The notes beneath the pieces are model-generated. The model had not been told where the DNA came from. It did not search any database and worked only from the letters and a program-made list of their open reading frames with translations. From positions 1,860,001 through 1,924,000 of the forward strand of contig NZ_CP042266.1 in NCBI RefSeq assembly GCF_007856155.1: a DNA stretch of 64,000 nucleotides. The letters run 5' to 3'. Shown here in pieces: positions 49,261 to 57,704 of this stretch (position 1 is its first letter; every line of letters begins with the position of its first letter). Source of the DNA: Streptomyces qinzhouensis. Its GTDB lineage: Bacteria > Actinomycetota > Actinomycetes > Streptomycetales > Streptomycetaceae. The translations under genes were made by a program, and so were the position numbers.

Positions 49261-49746
49261 ATGTCTGCAACTCACACCTATGACGTGGCCGTCCGGTGGA
49301 CGGGCAATCTCGGTACGGGAACGGATAGTTACCGCTCCTACGGCCGCACCCACGACGTCCTCGGCGAGGGCAAGCCGACGATCGCCGCCTCCGCCGATCC
49401 GGCGTTCCGGGGCGACCCGGACCGCTGGAATCCGGAAGAGCTGCTGGTCGCCTCCGTCGCCCAGTGCCACATGCTGTGGTACCTGCACTTCTGTTCCACC
49501 GAAGGAGTGACGGTGGTGAGTTACGAGGACCGGGCGCGGGCCGTGATGACCATGGACGACAGCGGCGGTGGGGGCCGGATCACCGAGGTCGTCCTGCGCC
49601 CGGAGGTGACCGTCGCCGACGCCTCGACGGCGGAGAAGGCCCGGGCGCTGCACGGGAAGGTTCCGGCGGTGTGCTTCATCGCGCGTTCGGTGAACTTCCC
49701 GGTCCACCACGATCCGGTGATCCGGATCGCGGGCGCCCCGGAGTGA
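49261..49746 (+). CDS. OsmC-family protein
   Basis: 161 residues. OsmC/Ohr-type fold: RWTGNLGTGTDSYRSYGR N-terminal strands, WNPEELLVASVAQCHMLWYLHFC with the first reactive Cys, and VPAVCFIARSVNFPV with the second. The two-Cys arrangement reduces organic hydroperoxides in known relatives. The gene begins just after the VOC terminator and ends before a second strong terminator, so it is monocistronic. Confidence 0.88.
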   Translation: MSATHTYDVAVRWTGNLGTGTDSYRSYGRTHDVLGEGKPTIAASADPAFRGDPDRWNPEELLVASVAQCHMLWYLHFCSTEGVTVVSYEDRARAVMTMDDSGGGGRITEVVLRPEVTVADASTAEKARALHGKVPAVCFIARSVNFPVHHDPVIRIAGAPE

Positions 49747-49787
49747 CGCGGAGCGCCTTGAAGTAACGCGGGGTAACCGCCGGGTGA

Positions 49788-49823
49788 CCTGCGTGGGCCG
49801 AGACTCGACACGGCCCACGCAGG
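49788..49823. terminator. Bidirectional terminator hairpin
   Basis: A perfect 13-bp stem (49788-49800 with 49811-49823) and a 10-nt loop lie between the convergent OsmC and MT0933-like genes. Confidence 0.85.
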
Positions 49824-49853
49824 CACCGGCGCGACCGCAGCCCGGAAGGGGCG

Positions 49854-50054
49854 TCAGGGCTGCGGCGGCCGGTCCGTCCCGCCGCCCTGGCCACCGCCGT
49901 ACTGGCCCTTCAGCTTGTCCTGCGCCTGGTCGACGTGGCCGCTGTACTTGCCCTGCGTCTTGGCGTCGACGGCGTCTCCCGCCTTGTCGACACCCTTGTC
50001 CGCCTGGGACTCGTGGCCCTTGAGCAACTGCTTGAGCTTGTCCAACACGGACAT
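49854..50054 (-). CDS. MT0933-like antitoxin-domain / CsbD-like small protein
   Basis: 66 residues, highly charged and helical: MSVLDKLKQLLKGHESQADK, VDKAGDAVDAKTQGKYSGHV, then a Gly-rich tail. It matches the small MT0933 antitoxin-domain proteins of actinomycetes (PF14013), which also resemble CsbD stress proteins. The antitoxin role is inferred from a mycobacterial namesake; no toxin partner is adjacent. A weak AAAGGG site precedes the ATG. Confidence 0.8.
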   Translation of the reverse strand: MSVLDKLKQLLKGHESQADKGVDKAGDAVDAKTQGKYSGHVDQAQDKLKGQYGGGQGGGTDRPPQP

Positions 50055-50152
50055 GGGGTCACCCTTTCGCTGCACTTCGAACCCCCGCACTTCCAGGGTC
50101 ACAGCGCCGCTCCGGTTCCGCATGTCGGCGGCCCAGGAGGGGCCGCTGTCGC

Positions 50153-51352
50153 TCACCGCGTGTAGCGGACCTCCGGGAAGGCGGGCGACGGCCCGTCGAG
50201 CAGCCGCCCCCGGCCGCGCAGATGCAGATCGAAGAAGGCCCGCGGATAGGCGCGCTGGAACGCCTGCGCCCGGTGGGTGGCGATCGTCCCCACCTCGCCC
50301 TCCAGTGCCTGCTGGTCCATACCGAGGAGTGGAGCGATCTTCGGGAGGATCAGCGCTTCGTCGCCGAAGGACTGGTGCGCGGCCCCCGCGACGGTGAGCT
50401 GGAGCCGCCATCCGCGCAGATTCGACCAGAAGGTACGGAGGGCCGGATTGGTCTCCATACCGCCCTTCCCATAGGTGTCCACGACCAGGAACGGACGGTC
50501 CAGACCGGCCTCCACGACGGGCCCCGCCGCGCCGCCGTCCAAGCTCGCTCCGGCCGCGATCCGCCCGTCGGCGTGCATCGTGGCGGCGGTGGCCGCACCG
50601 CCCAGCGAGTGCCCGATCAGGCCGATGCGCCGCAGGTCGAGCGCTTCCCGCAGACCTGCCGGAAGCCGCCCGCCGGGCAGGTCCGTACGGTCGCCCGCCC
50701 GGAGTGCGGCGAGCCGGTCGAGTACGAAGCGCAGGTCGGCCGTACGGACCGTAAGGGCTTTGGCGTAGTCGCGCATACCGCCCGGGGGCGCCGTCTCCAC
50801 CCGGCCGCCGGGGAACTCGACCACCGCCGCGTCATAGGGGTGGTCGACGGTGACGACGATGTACCCGTGCCCGGTGAGGTCTTCGACGATGCCGGTGCCG
50901 AAGGAGCGGGAGGCGTTGGATCCGGGCGAGTAGACCACCACGGGAAGCGGGCCCCCGGGGCAGCGGAACGGGGCGTGTTCCCGGCCGTGGGCGTGCCCCA
51001 GCCGAACCGCCCCGGGCGACAGGCCGAGGGAGCTCAGATAGCGGTCGGCGGCCCGGGCCGGCATCCAGGGGACGACGGGGGCCGGGGATCCGCCGGCGGC
51101 CGGATACCAGATGCTGATCATCAGTTCGCGGCAGGGCCGTCCGGTGCCCCACGGGTCGGGGCGGGCGGTGTCGCGCAGCTGGAGCGCGACCGTGCCGATC
51201 GGGTACGGGCCCGACGGGGCGGGCAGATCGAACCGTACGGGCGCCGCGGCCCGCCGGGGCACGGCGGCGGCCGTGGGCGAGAGCGGCCCCGGGACGGTTG
51301 CGGCGGTCGCGAGCAGCGCGGCGGACCCGGTCACGAATGTTCTCCGTTTCAT
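50153..51352 (-). CDS. Secreted alpha/beta-hydrolase, PAF-acetylhydrolase-like
   Basis: 399 residues from the ATG at 51352 (KRRTFVTGSAALLATAATVPG), a Tat-like export signal; the longer in-frame reading lacks a ribosome site. The alpha/beta-hydrolase core has LPVVVYSPGSNASR (oxyanion region), the nucleophile elbow IGHSLGGAA near residue 247, an Asp in LVVDTYG and the His in GAAHQSFGD. The plan matches the platelet-activating-factor acetylhydrolase/dienelactone-type lipases of Streptomyces. Likely an extracellular esterase on short-chain or phospholipid substrates. It is divergent from the two-component system at 51520. Confidence 0.85.
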   Translation of the reverse strand: MKRRTFVTGSAALLATAATVPGPLSPTAAAVPRRAAAPVRFDLPAPSGPYPIGTVALQLRDTARPDPWGTGRPCRELMISIWYPAAGGSPAPVVPWMPARAADRYLSSLGLSPGAVRLGHAHGREHAPFRCPGGPLPVVVYSPGSNASRSFGTGIVEDLTGHGYIVVTVDHPYDAAVVEFPGGRVETAPPGGMRDYAKALTVRTADLRFVLDRLAALRAGDRTDLPGGRLPAGLREALDLRRIGLIGHSLGGAATAATMHADGRIAAGASLDGGAAGPVVEAGLDRPFLVVDTYGKGGMETNPALRTFWSNLRGWRLQLTVAGAAHQSFGDEALILPKIAPLLGMDQQALEGEVGTIATHRAQAFQRAYPRAFFDLHLRGRGRLLDGPSPAFPEVRYTR

Positions 51353-51519
51353 GGTTTCCACTGTTCCGGCCCGCCGGTCCGGCGGCTTCACCCGAGAGCA
51401 GGAACCGGACGTCAGCCCAGGAGGGTACGGCGGTCCTCGGTCTCACGGATGAGTCAGCCCCGGAGATGACGTCCTCGGGACTGACCGGCCCGGCGGTCCG
51501 GCGCGGATAGCGTGCGGCC

Positions 51520-52701
51520 ATGGACGACGGGGAGTCACGGCCGCTGGTCGTCAAGCGGCTGCGCGAGAGGCACTGGCGGGCCGTGGACGCGGCGGCCGCA
51601 CTGCTGCTCGCCCTCGCCTTCGGGGCGGGCGGGACGGTGGAGGACGGCTGGGCCGCCGGGGCGGCGGCCGCGGCCGTCTGGCTGCCGGTCGCGGTACGGC
51701 GCCGATGGCCCGTGCCGGTGCTCTACTCGGTGCTCGGCGGGGCCGTCTGCGCCATGCTGCTCACCGGGTGGGAGGACGCGTGGGTCGTCGTCGGGGCGGC
51801 GCTGTACACGGTGGCGGCGCGGGAGGCCCGGCGCGGGGCGTCGGTCGCGCTCGCCGTCTCGCTGGTGTCCGTCGCGGCGGCCGGTGCCGTGGTGTCGGGG
51901 CCGACGACGGCCGCCGGAACGGTGTCGGGTGTCGTCTTCGCCTCGCTGGTACTGGTCCTGCCCTGGCTGGTGGGCACCGCGTCGCGGGAGCAGCGCCTGC
52001 ACGCGGAGCTGGCCGCCCGGCAGGCGGTGGTGGACGAACGGCTGCGGATCGCCCGGGAGCTGCACGATGTCGTGGCGCATCATCTGACCGTGATCACGGT
52101 ACGGGCGGAGATCGCCCGCGCGGTGTCCGCGACGAACCCGCGCGAGGCCGGGGAGACGCTGGCGCTCGTCGGGACCGCGGGGCGGGCGGCGCTGGCCGAG
52201 ATGCGCCGGATGGTCGGCGTGCTCAGAGCGCCCTCCGATCAGGACGGTCCGGGTTCGGTGCCGGACGCGGCGCCGGTGCCGGGTCTGGCCGGGCTTCCCG
52301 CGCTCGTCGCGGGCGCGGGCCCGCGGGTGGAACTGTGCGTGGACCGGGACGCGGCGCTGCCGCCGCTGCTGGGTCCGGCGGTCTACCGGATCGTTCAGGA
52401 AGCGCTCACCAATGTGGTGCGGCACGCGGATTCGGCCGACTGCCGGGTGACGCTGCGCCGGGCGGGCCCTGGTGGGGTGCCGGGCGGGGATGCGGTAGAA
52501 GTGGAGATCGTCAACGGTCCGCCGCCGCGGCGGGACGGACCCGCCGCGGCGCCGGAGCGACGCGTCGGGGGCGGGCACGGGCTCGCCGGGATGCGGGAGC
52601 GGGCGGCGGCGCACGGCGGGGTCGTCTCCGCCGGTCCGCTCGCCGGGGGCGGATTCCGGGTCCACGTCCTGCTGCCCCGCGGCCCGGGGCGGTCGCGGTG
52701 A
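51520..52701 (+). CDS. Sensor histidine kinase (NarL-type partner)
   Basis: 393 residues; the ATG is 6 nt after a TAGCGT -10 (51508-51513), so probably leaderless. Four to five N-terminal membrane helices without an extracellular domain, then HisKA_3: ERLRIARELHDVVAHHLTVI near residue 178 (phospho-accepting His) and an HATPase_c domain with YRIVQEALTNVVRHA and GGGHGLAGMRERAAAHGG. A membrane-intrinsic sensor type; the signal is unknown, with cell-envelope stress typical for this group. Overlaps the regulator gene by GTGA. Confidence 0.92.
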   Translation: MDDGESRPLVVKRLRERHWRAVDAAAALLLALAFGAGGTVEDGWAAGAAAAAVWLPVAVRRRWPVPVLYSVLGGAVCAMLLTGWEDAWVVVGAALYTVAAREARRGASVALAVSLVSVAAAGAVVSGPTTAAGTVSGVVFASLVLVLPWLVGTASREQRLHAELAARQAVVDERLRIARELHDVVAHHLTVITVRAEIARAVSATNPREAGETLALVGTAGRAALAEMRRMVGVLRAPSDQDGPGSVPDAAPVPGLAGLPALVAGAGPRVELCVDRDAALPPLLGPAVYRIVQEALTNVVRHADSADCRVTLRRAGPGGVPGGDAVEVEIVNGPPPRRDGPAAAPERRVGGGHGLAGMRERAAAHGGVVSAGPLAGGGFRVHVLLPRGPGRSR

Positions 52702-53372
52702 ACCGGCCGGTGCGGGTGCTGCTCGCCGACGACCAGCCGTTGTTGCGGACGGGCTTCGGCCTGCTCATCGACAGCGTGCCGGACCTCACCGTGGTGGGTG
52801 AGGCGGTGACCGGCGAGCAGGCGGTGGAGCTCGCGCTGCGGCTGCGGCCGGACGTGGTGCTCATGGACATCCGGATGCCGGGCACGGACGGTCTGGAGGC
52901 CACCCGGCGCATCTGCGCCGACCCGGGCGCCGGGGACACCCGGGTCCTGGTCCTGACGACGTTCGATCTGGACGAGTACGTGTACGCGGCGCTGCGCGGC
53001 GGGGCCAGTGGCTTTCTGCTGAAGGACATCCTCCCCGCCGATCTGCTGACCGCGATCCGGGTGGTCGCGTCCGGCGACGGCATGCTCGCGCCCGCCGTCA
53101 CCCGGCGGCTGATCCACGAGTTCGCCGTCCGCGACGAACCGCGCCGGGGCGGCGCCCGGGATCTGTCGGAGCTGACACCGAGGGAGCTGGAGGTGCTCCG
53201 GCTGGTCGCCCGGGGCCTGCCCAACCCGGTCCTCGCCGAACACCTCGGGCTGAGCATCGCCACGGTCAAAACCCATGTGCGCCGGCTGCTGGCCAAGCTC
53301 CGCGCCCACGACCGTGCCCAGCTGGTCGTCATCGCCTATGAATCGGGCCTGGTCTCGGCGGGCGGCGCCTGA
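52698..53372 (+). CDS. NarL/FixJ-family response regulator
   Basis: 224 residues, GTG start. Receiver domain with RVLLADDQPLL, phospho-Asp in VVLMDIRMPG near residue 57 and the Lys in GFLLKDILP; LuxR-type HTH at the C-terminus (LTPRELEVLRLVARGLPNPVLAEHLGLSIATVKTHV). It forms a pair with the kinase through a GTGA overlap. The neighbouring secreted esterase gene (divergent from the kinase) is the nearest candidate target. Confidence 0.93.
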   Translation: MNRPVRVLLADDQPLLRTGFGLLIDSVPDLTVVGEAVTGEQAVELALRLRPDVVLMDIRMPGTDGLEATRRICADPGAGDTRVLVLTTFDLDEYVYAALRGGASGFLLKDILPADLLTAIRVVASGDGMLAPAVTRRLIHEFAVRDEPRRGGARDLSELTPRELEVLRLVARGLPNPVLAEHLGLSIATVKTHVRRLLAKLRAHDRAQLVVIAYESGLVSAGGA

Positions 53373-53401
53373 CCGGCCGCCGCCGCCCGCCCCGGACGTA
53401 C

Positions 53402-54763
53402 CTACAGCACCGGCAGGTTCTTGCGGAGCTCGAAGGCGGTGACCTCGGAGCGGTACTCCTCCCACTCCTGTTTCTTGTTGCGGAGGAAGAAGTCGAAGAC
53501 ATGCTCGCCGAGGGTCTCGGCGACCAGTTCGCTCCGCTCCATCAGCGCGATCGCCTCGCCCAGGTTCTGCGGCAGCGGCTCGATGCCCATCGCCCGGCGC
53601 TCGGCGTCGGAGAGGGCCCACACGTCGTCGTCGGCGCCGGGCGGCAGCTCGTAACCCTGCTCGATGCCCCGCAGTCCGGCGGCGAGCAGGACCGCGTACG
53701 TCAGATAGGGGTTGGCGCCGGAGTCGATGGAGCGCATCTCGACCCGCGACGACCCCGTCTTGCCCGGCTTGTACATCGGGACCCGGATCAGCGCCGAGCG
53801 GTTGTTGTGGCCCCAGCAGATGTACGAGGGGGCCTCGCCGCCCGCGCCGGCGCTGCGGGCCGAACCGCCCCAGATGCGCTTGTAGGAGTTCACCCACTGG
53901 TTGGTGACGGCGGAGATCTCGGCGGCGTGGCGCAGCAGTCCGGCGATGAAGGAACGGCCGATCTTGGAGAGCTGGTACTCGGAGCCGGACTCGTAGAAGG
54001 CGTTCCGGTCGCCCTCGAAGAGGGAGAGGTGGGTGTGCATTCCGGAGCCGGGGTACTCGCTGAACGGCTTGGGCATGAACGTCGCCTGGACGCCCTGCTC
54101 CAGCGCGACCTGCTTCATCACCAGCCGGAAGGTCATGATGTTGTCGGCCGTGGAGAGCGCGTCGGCGTACCGCAGGTCGATCTCCTGCTGGCCGGGGGCG
54201 CCCTCGTGATGGCTGAACTCGACCGAGATGCCCATGGACTCCAGCATCGTGATGGCCTGACGGCGGAAGTCCATGCCGACGTTCTGCGGGGTGTGGTCGA
54301 AGTAGCCGGAGTTGTCGGCGGGTACCGGGCGGCTGCCGTCGACGGGCTTGTCCTTGAGCAGGAAGAACTCGATCTCGGGGTGGGTGTAGAAGGTGAAGCC
54401 GAGATCGGAGGCCCTGGCCAGCATCCGCTTGAGGACGAAGCGGGGGTCGGCGAAGGACGGTGAGCCGTCCGGCATGAGGATGTCGCAGAACATCCGGGCG
54501 GTGCCGGGGGCCTCGGCGCGCCAGGGGAGGATCTGGAAGGTGCCGGGGTCCGGCTTGGCGATCATGTCCGATTCGTAGACCCGGGCGAAGCCCTCGATGG
54601 CGGAGCCGTCGAAACCGATGCCCTCGTCAAACGCCTGTTCGAGTTCGGCGGGTGCGACGGCGACGGACTTCAGGAAGCCCAGCACATCGGTGAACCAGAG
54701 GCGCACGAAGCGGATGTCGCGCTCCTCCAGCGTGCGGAGCACAAATTCCTGCTGCTTGTCCAT
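53402..54763 (-). CDS. glnA2: Glutamine-synthetase-like enzyme, GlnA2 type (gamma-glutamylpolyamine synthetase)
   Basis: 453 residues, ATG start behind GGGAAG. It has the GS fold and metal/ATP motifs: VYESDMIAKPD, HPEIEFFLL, EFSHHEGAPGQQEIDLRYADAL near residue 190, PGSGMHTHLSLF near 240, and the late SSRVEMRSIDSGANPYL. The NLY(D/E)LP adenylylation segment of GlnA is absent: the equivalent stretch reads DDDVWALSDAERRAMG. The opening MDKQQEFVLRTLEERDIRFV and loss of that Tyr match GlnA2 of S. coelicolor, recalled as a polyamine-glutamylating enzyme. Not expected to be controlled by GlnE. Confidence 0.88.
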   Translation of the reverse strand: MDKQQEFVLRTLEERDIRFVRLWFTDVLGFLKSVAVAPAELEQAFDEGIGFDGSAIEGFARVYESDMIAKPDPGTFQILPWRAEAPGTARMFCDILMPDGSPSFADPRFVLKRMLARASDLGFTFYTHPEIEFFLLKDKPVDGSRPVPADNSGYFDHTPQNVGMDFRRQAITMLESMGISVEFSHHEGAPGQQEIDLRYADALSTADNIMTFRLVMKQVALEQGVQATFMPKPFSEYPGSGMHTHLSLFEGDRNAFYESGSEYQLSKIGRSFIAGLLRHAAEISAVTNQWVNSYKRIWGGSARSAGAGGEAPSYICWGHNNRSALIRVPMYKPGKTGSSRVEMRSIDSGANPYLTYAVLLAAGLRGIEQGYELPPGADDDVWALSDAERRAMGIEPLPQNLGEAIALMERSELVAETLGEHVFDFFLRNKKQEWEEYRSEVTAFELRKNLPVL

Positions 54764-55205
54764 TGCGGCTTCCCATCCACCCAATCGTTGCCGGTCGAGC
54801 CAGCCCGCTCCCGAGGAGCATCGCATCCACGGGTTTCCGGCAGGTTGCATACCCGGGCTGAGCCCCATTGTGTGCCAGGGGCCACGGCGAGACGACCCCG
54901 AGGCCCTCCGTACCGGTGGGACACCGTCGCGCCCCGGGCCGGAAAGCGGCCGGTGGGCAGCCGGTGGGCAGCCGGTGAGCGGCCATTCGGCGGCCGGGAG
55001 GCGGCCACCGGGGCGGCCGGAGGGGCGATCAGAGGGGCGGTCACCGGGTGCCGCGACGGCCGCACCGACCCCGTACCGGAGCCGCCCGCGGCCGTACCGC
55101 ACCCGGCGCGGCACAGTACGACAGGCGGTACAACAGGTCGTACGAAGGACCGATTACCGCCCCGTATGAGGTACGGAGCCGTCCCCCTCGCTACGATCTG
55201 CGGCT
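54764..55205. other. glnA2 upstream intergenic region
   Basis: 442 bp with no convincing gene. It contains an 11-bp repeat CCGGTGGGCAG (54950-54960, 54961-54971, third degenerate copy to 54982). The glnA2 promoter must lie here but no clear -35/-10 was found. The right end holds the TACGAT -10 of the next gene. Confidence 0.55.
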
Positions 55206-55568
55206 ATGGGGGGTCACCGGCTCGGCCGCCTCGCGCGCACCACGCGTCCCGTGGCACTGCTGAGTGCCGCCGCGACGCTCCTCGGCGCGCTCTTCCTCTG
55301 TCTGAACGCGGCCGCTGACGACCACGCGCCCGGCGCCGCCGCCCGTGACAGCGTCCCCGCCTTCTCGTGCCCTTACGACAACGGCCCCTGCGGGCTGCGC
55401 CCGATCGTGGGCGCGGCGGTGCTCACCGCGCCGCCGCCGGCCGCCCCGCCCCTGTCGGCGGAGTCCCCGCGGAGCCCGGCCGGACCGCCCGACCTCGGCG
55501 GACCCGACCGTTCCGGCCCCCTGCCGCGCGCACCCGGTCTGCACGTCCTTCAGGTGCTGCGGATCTAG
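55206..55568 (+). CDS. Small membrane/secreted protein with C-terminal VLRI, unknown
   Basis: 120 residues; a TACGAT -10 (55192-55197) ends 8 nt before the ATG. One N-terminal hydrophobic helix (PVALLSAAATLLGALFLCLNAA), then an extracytoplasmic Pro/Ala-rich region with two Cys (FSCPYDNGPCGLRP). The C-terminus LHVLQVLRI echoes the LAQLSVLRI end of the DUF6153 protein at 59402. It precedes the DUF3105 and DUF305 genes on the same strand with a 111-bp gap. No family recognised with confidence. Confidence 0.65.
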   Translation: MGGHRLGRLARTTRPVALLSAAATLLGALFLCLNAAADDHAPGAAARDSVPAFSCPYDNGPCGLRPIVGAAVLTAPPPAAPPLSAESPRSPAGPPDLGGPDRSGPLPRAPGLHVLQVLRI

Positions 55569-55679
55569 CACCGGCCGGCCGGACCCGGCTCCGGTCGGTT
55601 TCGCACCCTTCCCCATCCCCCCTGTTGATCGCAGCCTCATGGCCAGGCCGATCACTCCCTGACGAAGGACGCACACCCC

Positions 55680-56357
55680 ATGGCTTCCGGTAAGAAGACC
55701 TCCAAGAGCTACTCCAAGAACAACGCCGCCCACGACCGCCGGGCCCGAATAGAGGCGGCGCGGAAGATCGAGGCGTCCCGCGAGCGGCGCAATCGCATCA
55801 TCACGATCGGCATCAGCGGTGTCGTCGTGGCGGGCCTGGTCGGCTTCGGCATCTTTGTGATCAACAAGGAGAACAAGGAGGAGAAGCAGACCGTCGCGGA
55901 GCGCAAGGAGCCCATCCAGGGCGAGAAGGTCTGGGATCCGAAGAAGCTCGGCCAGACCCATGTCAAGGGCGCGGTGAGTTACCCGGACAAGCCCCCGGTC
56001 GGCGGCGACCACCACACGGCGTGGATGAACTGCGACGCCAAGGTCTACGAGGAGTCGGTCCCCAACGAGAACGCCGTCCACTCGCTGGAGCACGGCGCGG
56101 TCTGGGTGACGTACACCGACAAGGCCGCCAAGAAGGACATCGAGAAGCTGGCGAAGAAGGTCAAGGACACGGCCTACTCGCTGATGAGCCCGTACAAGGA
56201 CCAGGCGGGCGCGATCATGCTGACCGCGTGGGGCAAGCAGCTCACCGTCGAGTCGGCGGACGACCCTCGGGTGAACAAGTTCTTCTCGAAGTACGTCCTC
56301 GGTGAGCAGACGCCGGAGAAGGGCGCGACGTGCTCGGGCGGAGTGACCGGCAAGTGA
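55680..56357 (+). CDS. DUF3105 membrane-anchored protein
   Basis: 225 residues. Highly basic N-terminus (KKTSKSYSKNNAAHDRRAR), one membrane helix (IITIGISGVVVAGLVGFGIFV, about residues 40-60), then an extracytoplasmic DUF3105 domain: SYPDKPPVGGDHHTAWMNCD, SLEHGAVWVTY, LSLM-like SPYKDQAG and a final Cys in GATCSGG. The His-His/Cys and His motifs suggest metal or redox binding; the function is unassigned. It overlaps the DUF305 gene by GTGA, a pairing seen in other Streptomyces. Confidence 0.87.
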   Translation: MASGKKTSKSYSKNNAAHDRRARIEAARKIEASRERRNRIITIGISGVVVAGLVGFGIFVINKENKEEKQTVAERKEPIQGEKVWDPKKLGQTHVKGAVSYPDKPPVGGDHHTAWMNCDAKVYEESVPNENAVHSLEHGAVWVTYTDKAAKKDIEKLAKKVKDTAYSLMSPYKDQAGAIMLTAWGKQLTVESADDPRVNKFFSKYVLGEQTPEKGATCSGGVTGK

Positions 56358-57004
56358 CCGCGATGACCCGGACGCACTGGACCGCCGTGGGCGCCGTGGT
56401 GGCCGCGCTGCTCTTCGCCGGGGCGGCGACGGTGGCGTCGGCGGGCAATGACGTCTCCGCGCCCAGGAGTCCGGCGACGGATTCGGCGGACGCCGGTTTC
56501 GCCCGGGACATGTCCGTGCACCACCAGCAGGCGGTGGAGATGTCGTTCATCGTGCGCGACCGCACCGAGAACGAGGAAGTGCGCCGGCTGGCGTACGACA
56601 TCATCAACACCCAGGCCAATCAGCGCGGCATGATGCAGGGCTGGCTGGACCAGTGGGGCCTGGCGCAGATCGCGCCGGACCGGGAGCCGATGGCGTGGAT
56701 GGCCGGGAGTGCGGCGCACGCCGGTCACTCCGCGAAGGCCGAAGACGTCCGGATGCCCGGCATGGCCACGCCCGAGCAGTTGGAGCGGCTGGAGAGCCTC
56801 AGCGGAAAAGAGGCCGAGATCGCGTACTTCCAGCTGATGATCGCCCACCACAAGGGTGGCGTGGACATGGCGAAGGGCTGTGTGGAGCTCTGCTCCCCCG
56901 GCGTCGAGCGGCAACTGGCCGAGGGCATGGTCCAGGGCCAGCGCTCGGAGATCGACCTGATGACCGGGATGCTGAAGGACCGCGGGGCGCGACCGCGCGA
57001 CTAG
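56354..57004 (+). CDS. Secreted DUF305 protein
   Basis: 216 residues from a GTG overlapping the DUF3105 stop; an ATG three codons in is an alternative. Signal-like helix (WTAVGAVVAALLFAGAATVASA), then DUF305 with two HH motifs: MSVHHQQAVEMS near residue 55 and MIAHHKGGVDMAK near 160. The four-helix ferritin-like fold with paired His and Met is often encoded with copper or other metal handling genes. Coupling to DUF3105 and the nearby multicopper oxidase support a metal-homeostasis role, unproven. Confidence 0.87.
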   Translation: MTAMTRTHWTAVGAVVAALLFAGAATVASAGNDVSAPRSPATDSADAGFARDMSVHHQQAVEMSFIVRDRTENEEVRRLAYDIINTQANQRGMMQGWLDQWGLAQIAPDREPMAWMAGSAAHAGHSAKAEDVRMPGMATPEQLERLESLSGKEAEIAYFQLMIAHHKGGVDMAKGCVELCSPGVERQLAEGMVQGQRSEIDLMTGMLKDRGARPRD

Positions 57005-57032
57005 CACCGGGCCGCCTCCGGCCGGCGGAATG

Positions 57033-57075
57033 GGGGCCGGGTACCGCTTCCGGACGGGGAGCGGTACCCGGCCCC
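57033..57075 (+). terminator. Terminator hairpin after the DUF305 gene
   Basis: A perfect 16-bp stem (57033-57048 with 57060-57075) and an 11-nt loop, starting 29 nt after the stop codon. Confidence 0.88.
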
Positions 57076-57094
57076 TGCCGTCTTCCGCGGCCGC

Positions 57095-57134
57095 GGGCCC
57101 GGCACGGGTACGGGTACGGGTACGGGCCCGGCAC
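57095..57134. repeat. GGGTAC repeat flanked by 11-bp direct repeats
   Basis: GGGTAC three times (57106-57123) between two identical GGGCCCGGCAC copies (57095-57105 and 57124-57134). Confidence 0.9.
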
Positions 57135-57268
57135 AGGGGCCCGGCTCGGGGGCTCGCGCTCACCCGTTCGGCCCAGCGCGGTCGCATCCCCCGAACGGCG
57201 GAACGACGATGGAGTCGCGGACCGGTCCGGCCGCGGGCCGTCGTCGAGCGTGAGGAGACGCGAACGCC

Positions 57269-57688
57269 ATGACCACAGCCAAGGACATCATGCACCCCGG
57301 GGCCCACTGGATCCCGGCCCACGAGACCCTCGACCGGGCGGCCCAGTTGATGAGCCGCCTGGACGTGGGCGCGCTGCCCATCGCCGACGCTCAGGAGCGG
57401 CTCTGCGGCATCCTCACCGACCGGGACATCGTCGTCGGCTGTGTGGCCCTCGGCCACGATCCGGCGAAGATCACGGCCGGGGAGATGGCCCGGGGCACAC
57501 CCCGGTGGATCGCGGCCGGCTCCGATGTGGGCGAGGTGCTCCAGGAGATGCAGGAGCACCAGATCCGGCGGCTGCCGGTGATCGAGGAGAAGAAGCTCGT
57601 CGGCATGATCAGCGAGGCGGATCTGGCGCAGCACCTCTCGGACGATCAGCTCGCCGGGTGGATGGAGAAGGTGTACGCCAGGGCCTGA
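57269..57688 (+). CDS. CBS-domain protein
   Basis: 139 residues, TGAGGAG about 12 nt before the ATG. Two CBS motifs: KDIMHPGAHWIPAHETLDRAA...DVGALPIADAQERLCGILTDRDIV and EMARGTPRWIAAGSDVGEVLQEM...IRRLPVIEEKKLVGMISEADLA. A stand-alone CBS pair that binds adenosyl ligands; such Streptomyces proteins occur beside redox and stress genes. The target partner is unknown. It converges with the hydrolase gene across 16 bp. Confidence 0.9.
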   Translation: MTTAKDIMHPGAHWIPAHETLDRAAQLMSRLDVGALPIADAQERLCGILTDRDIVVGCVALGHDPAKITAGEMARGTPRWIAAGSDVGEVLQEMQEHQIRRLPVIEEKKLVGMISEADLAQHLSDDQLAGWMEKVYARA

Positions 57689-57704
57689 CGCCGCCCCGGG
57701 GTTT

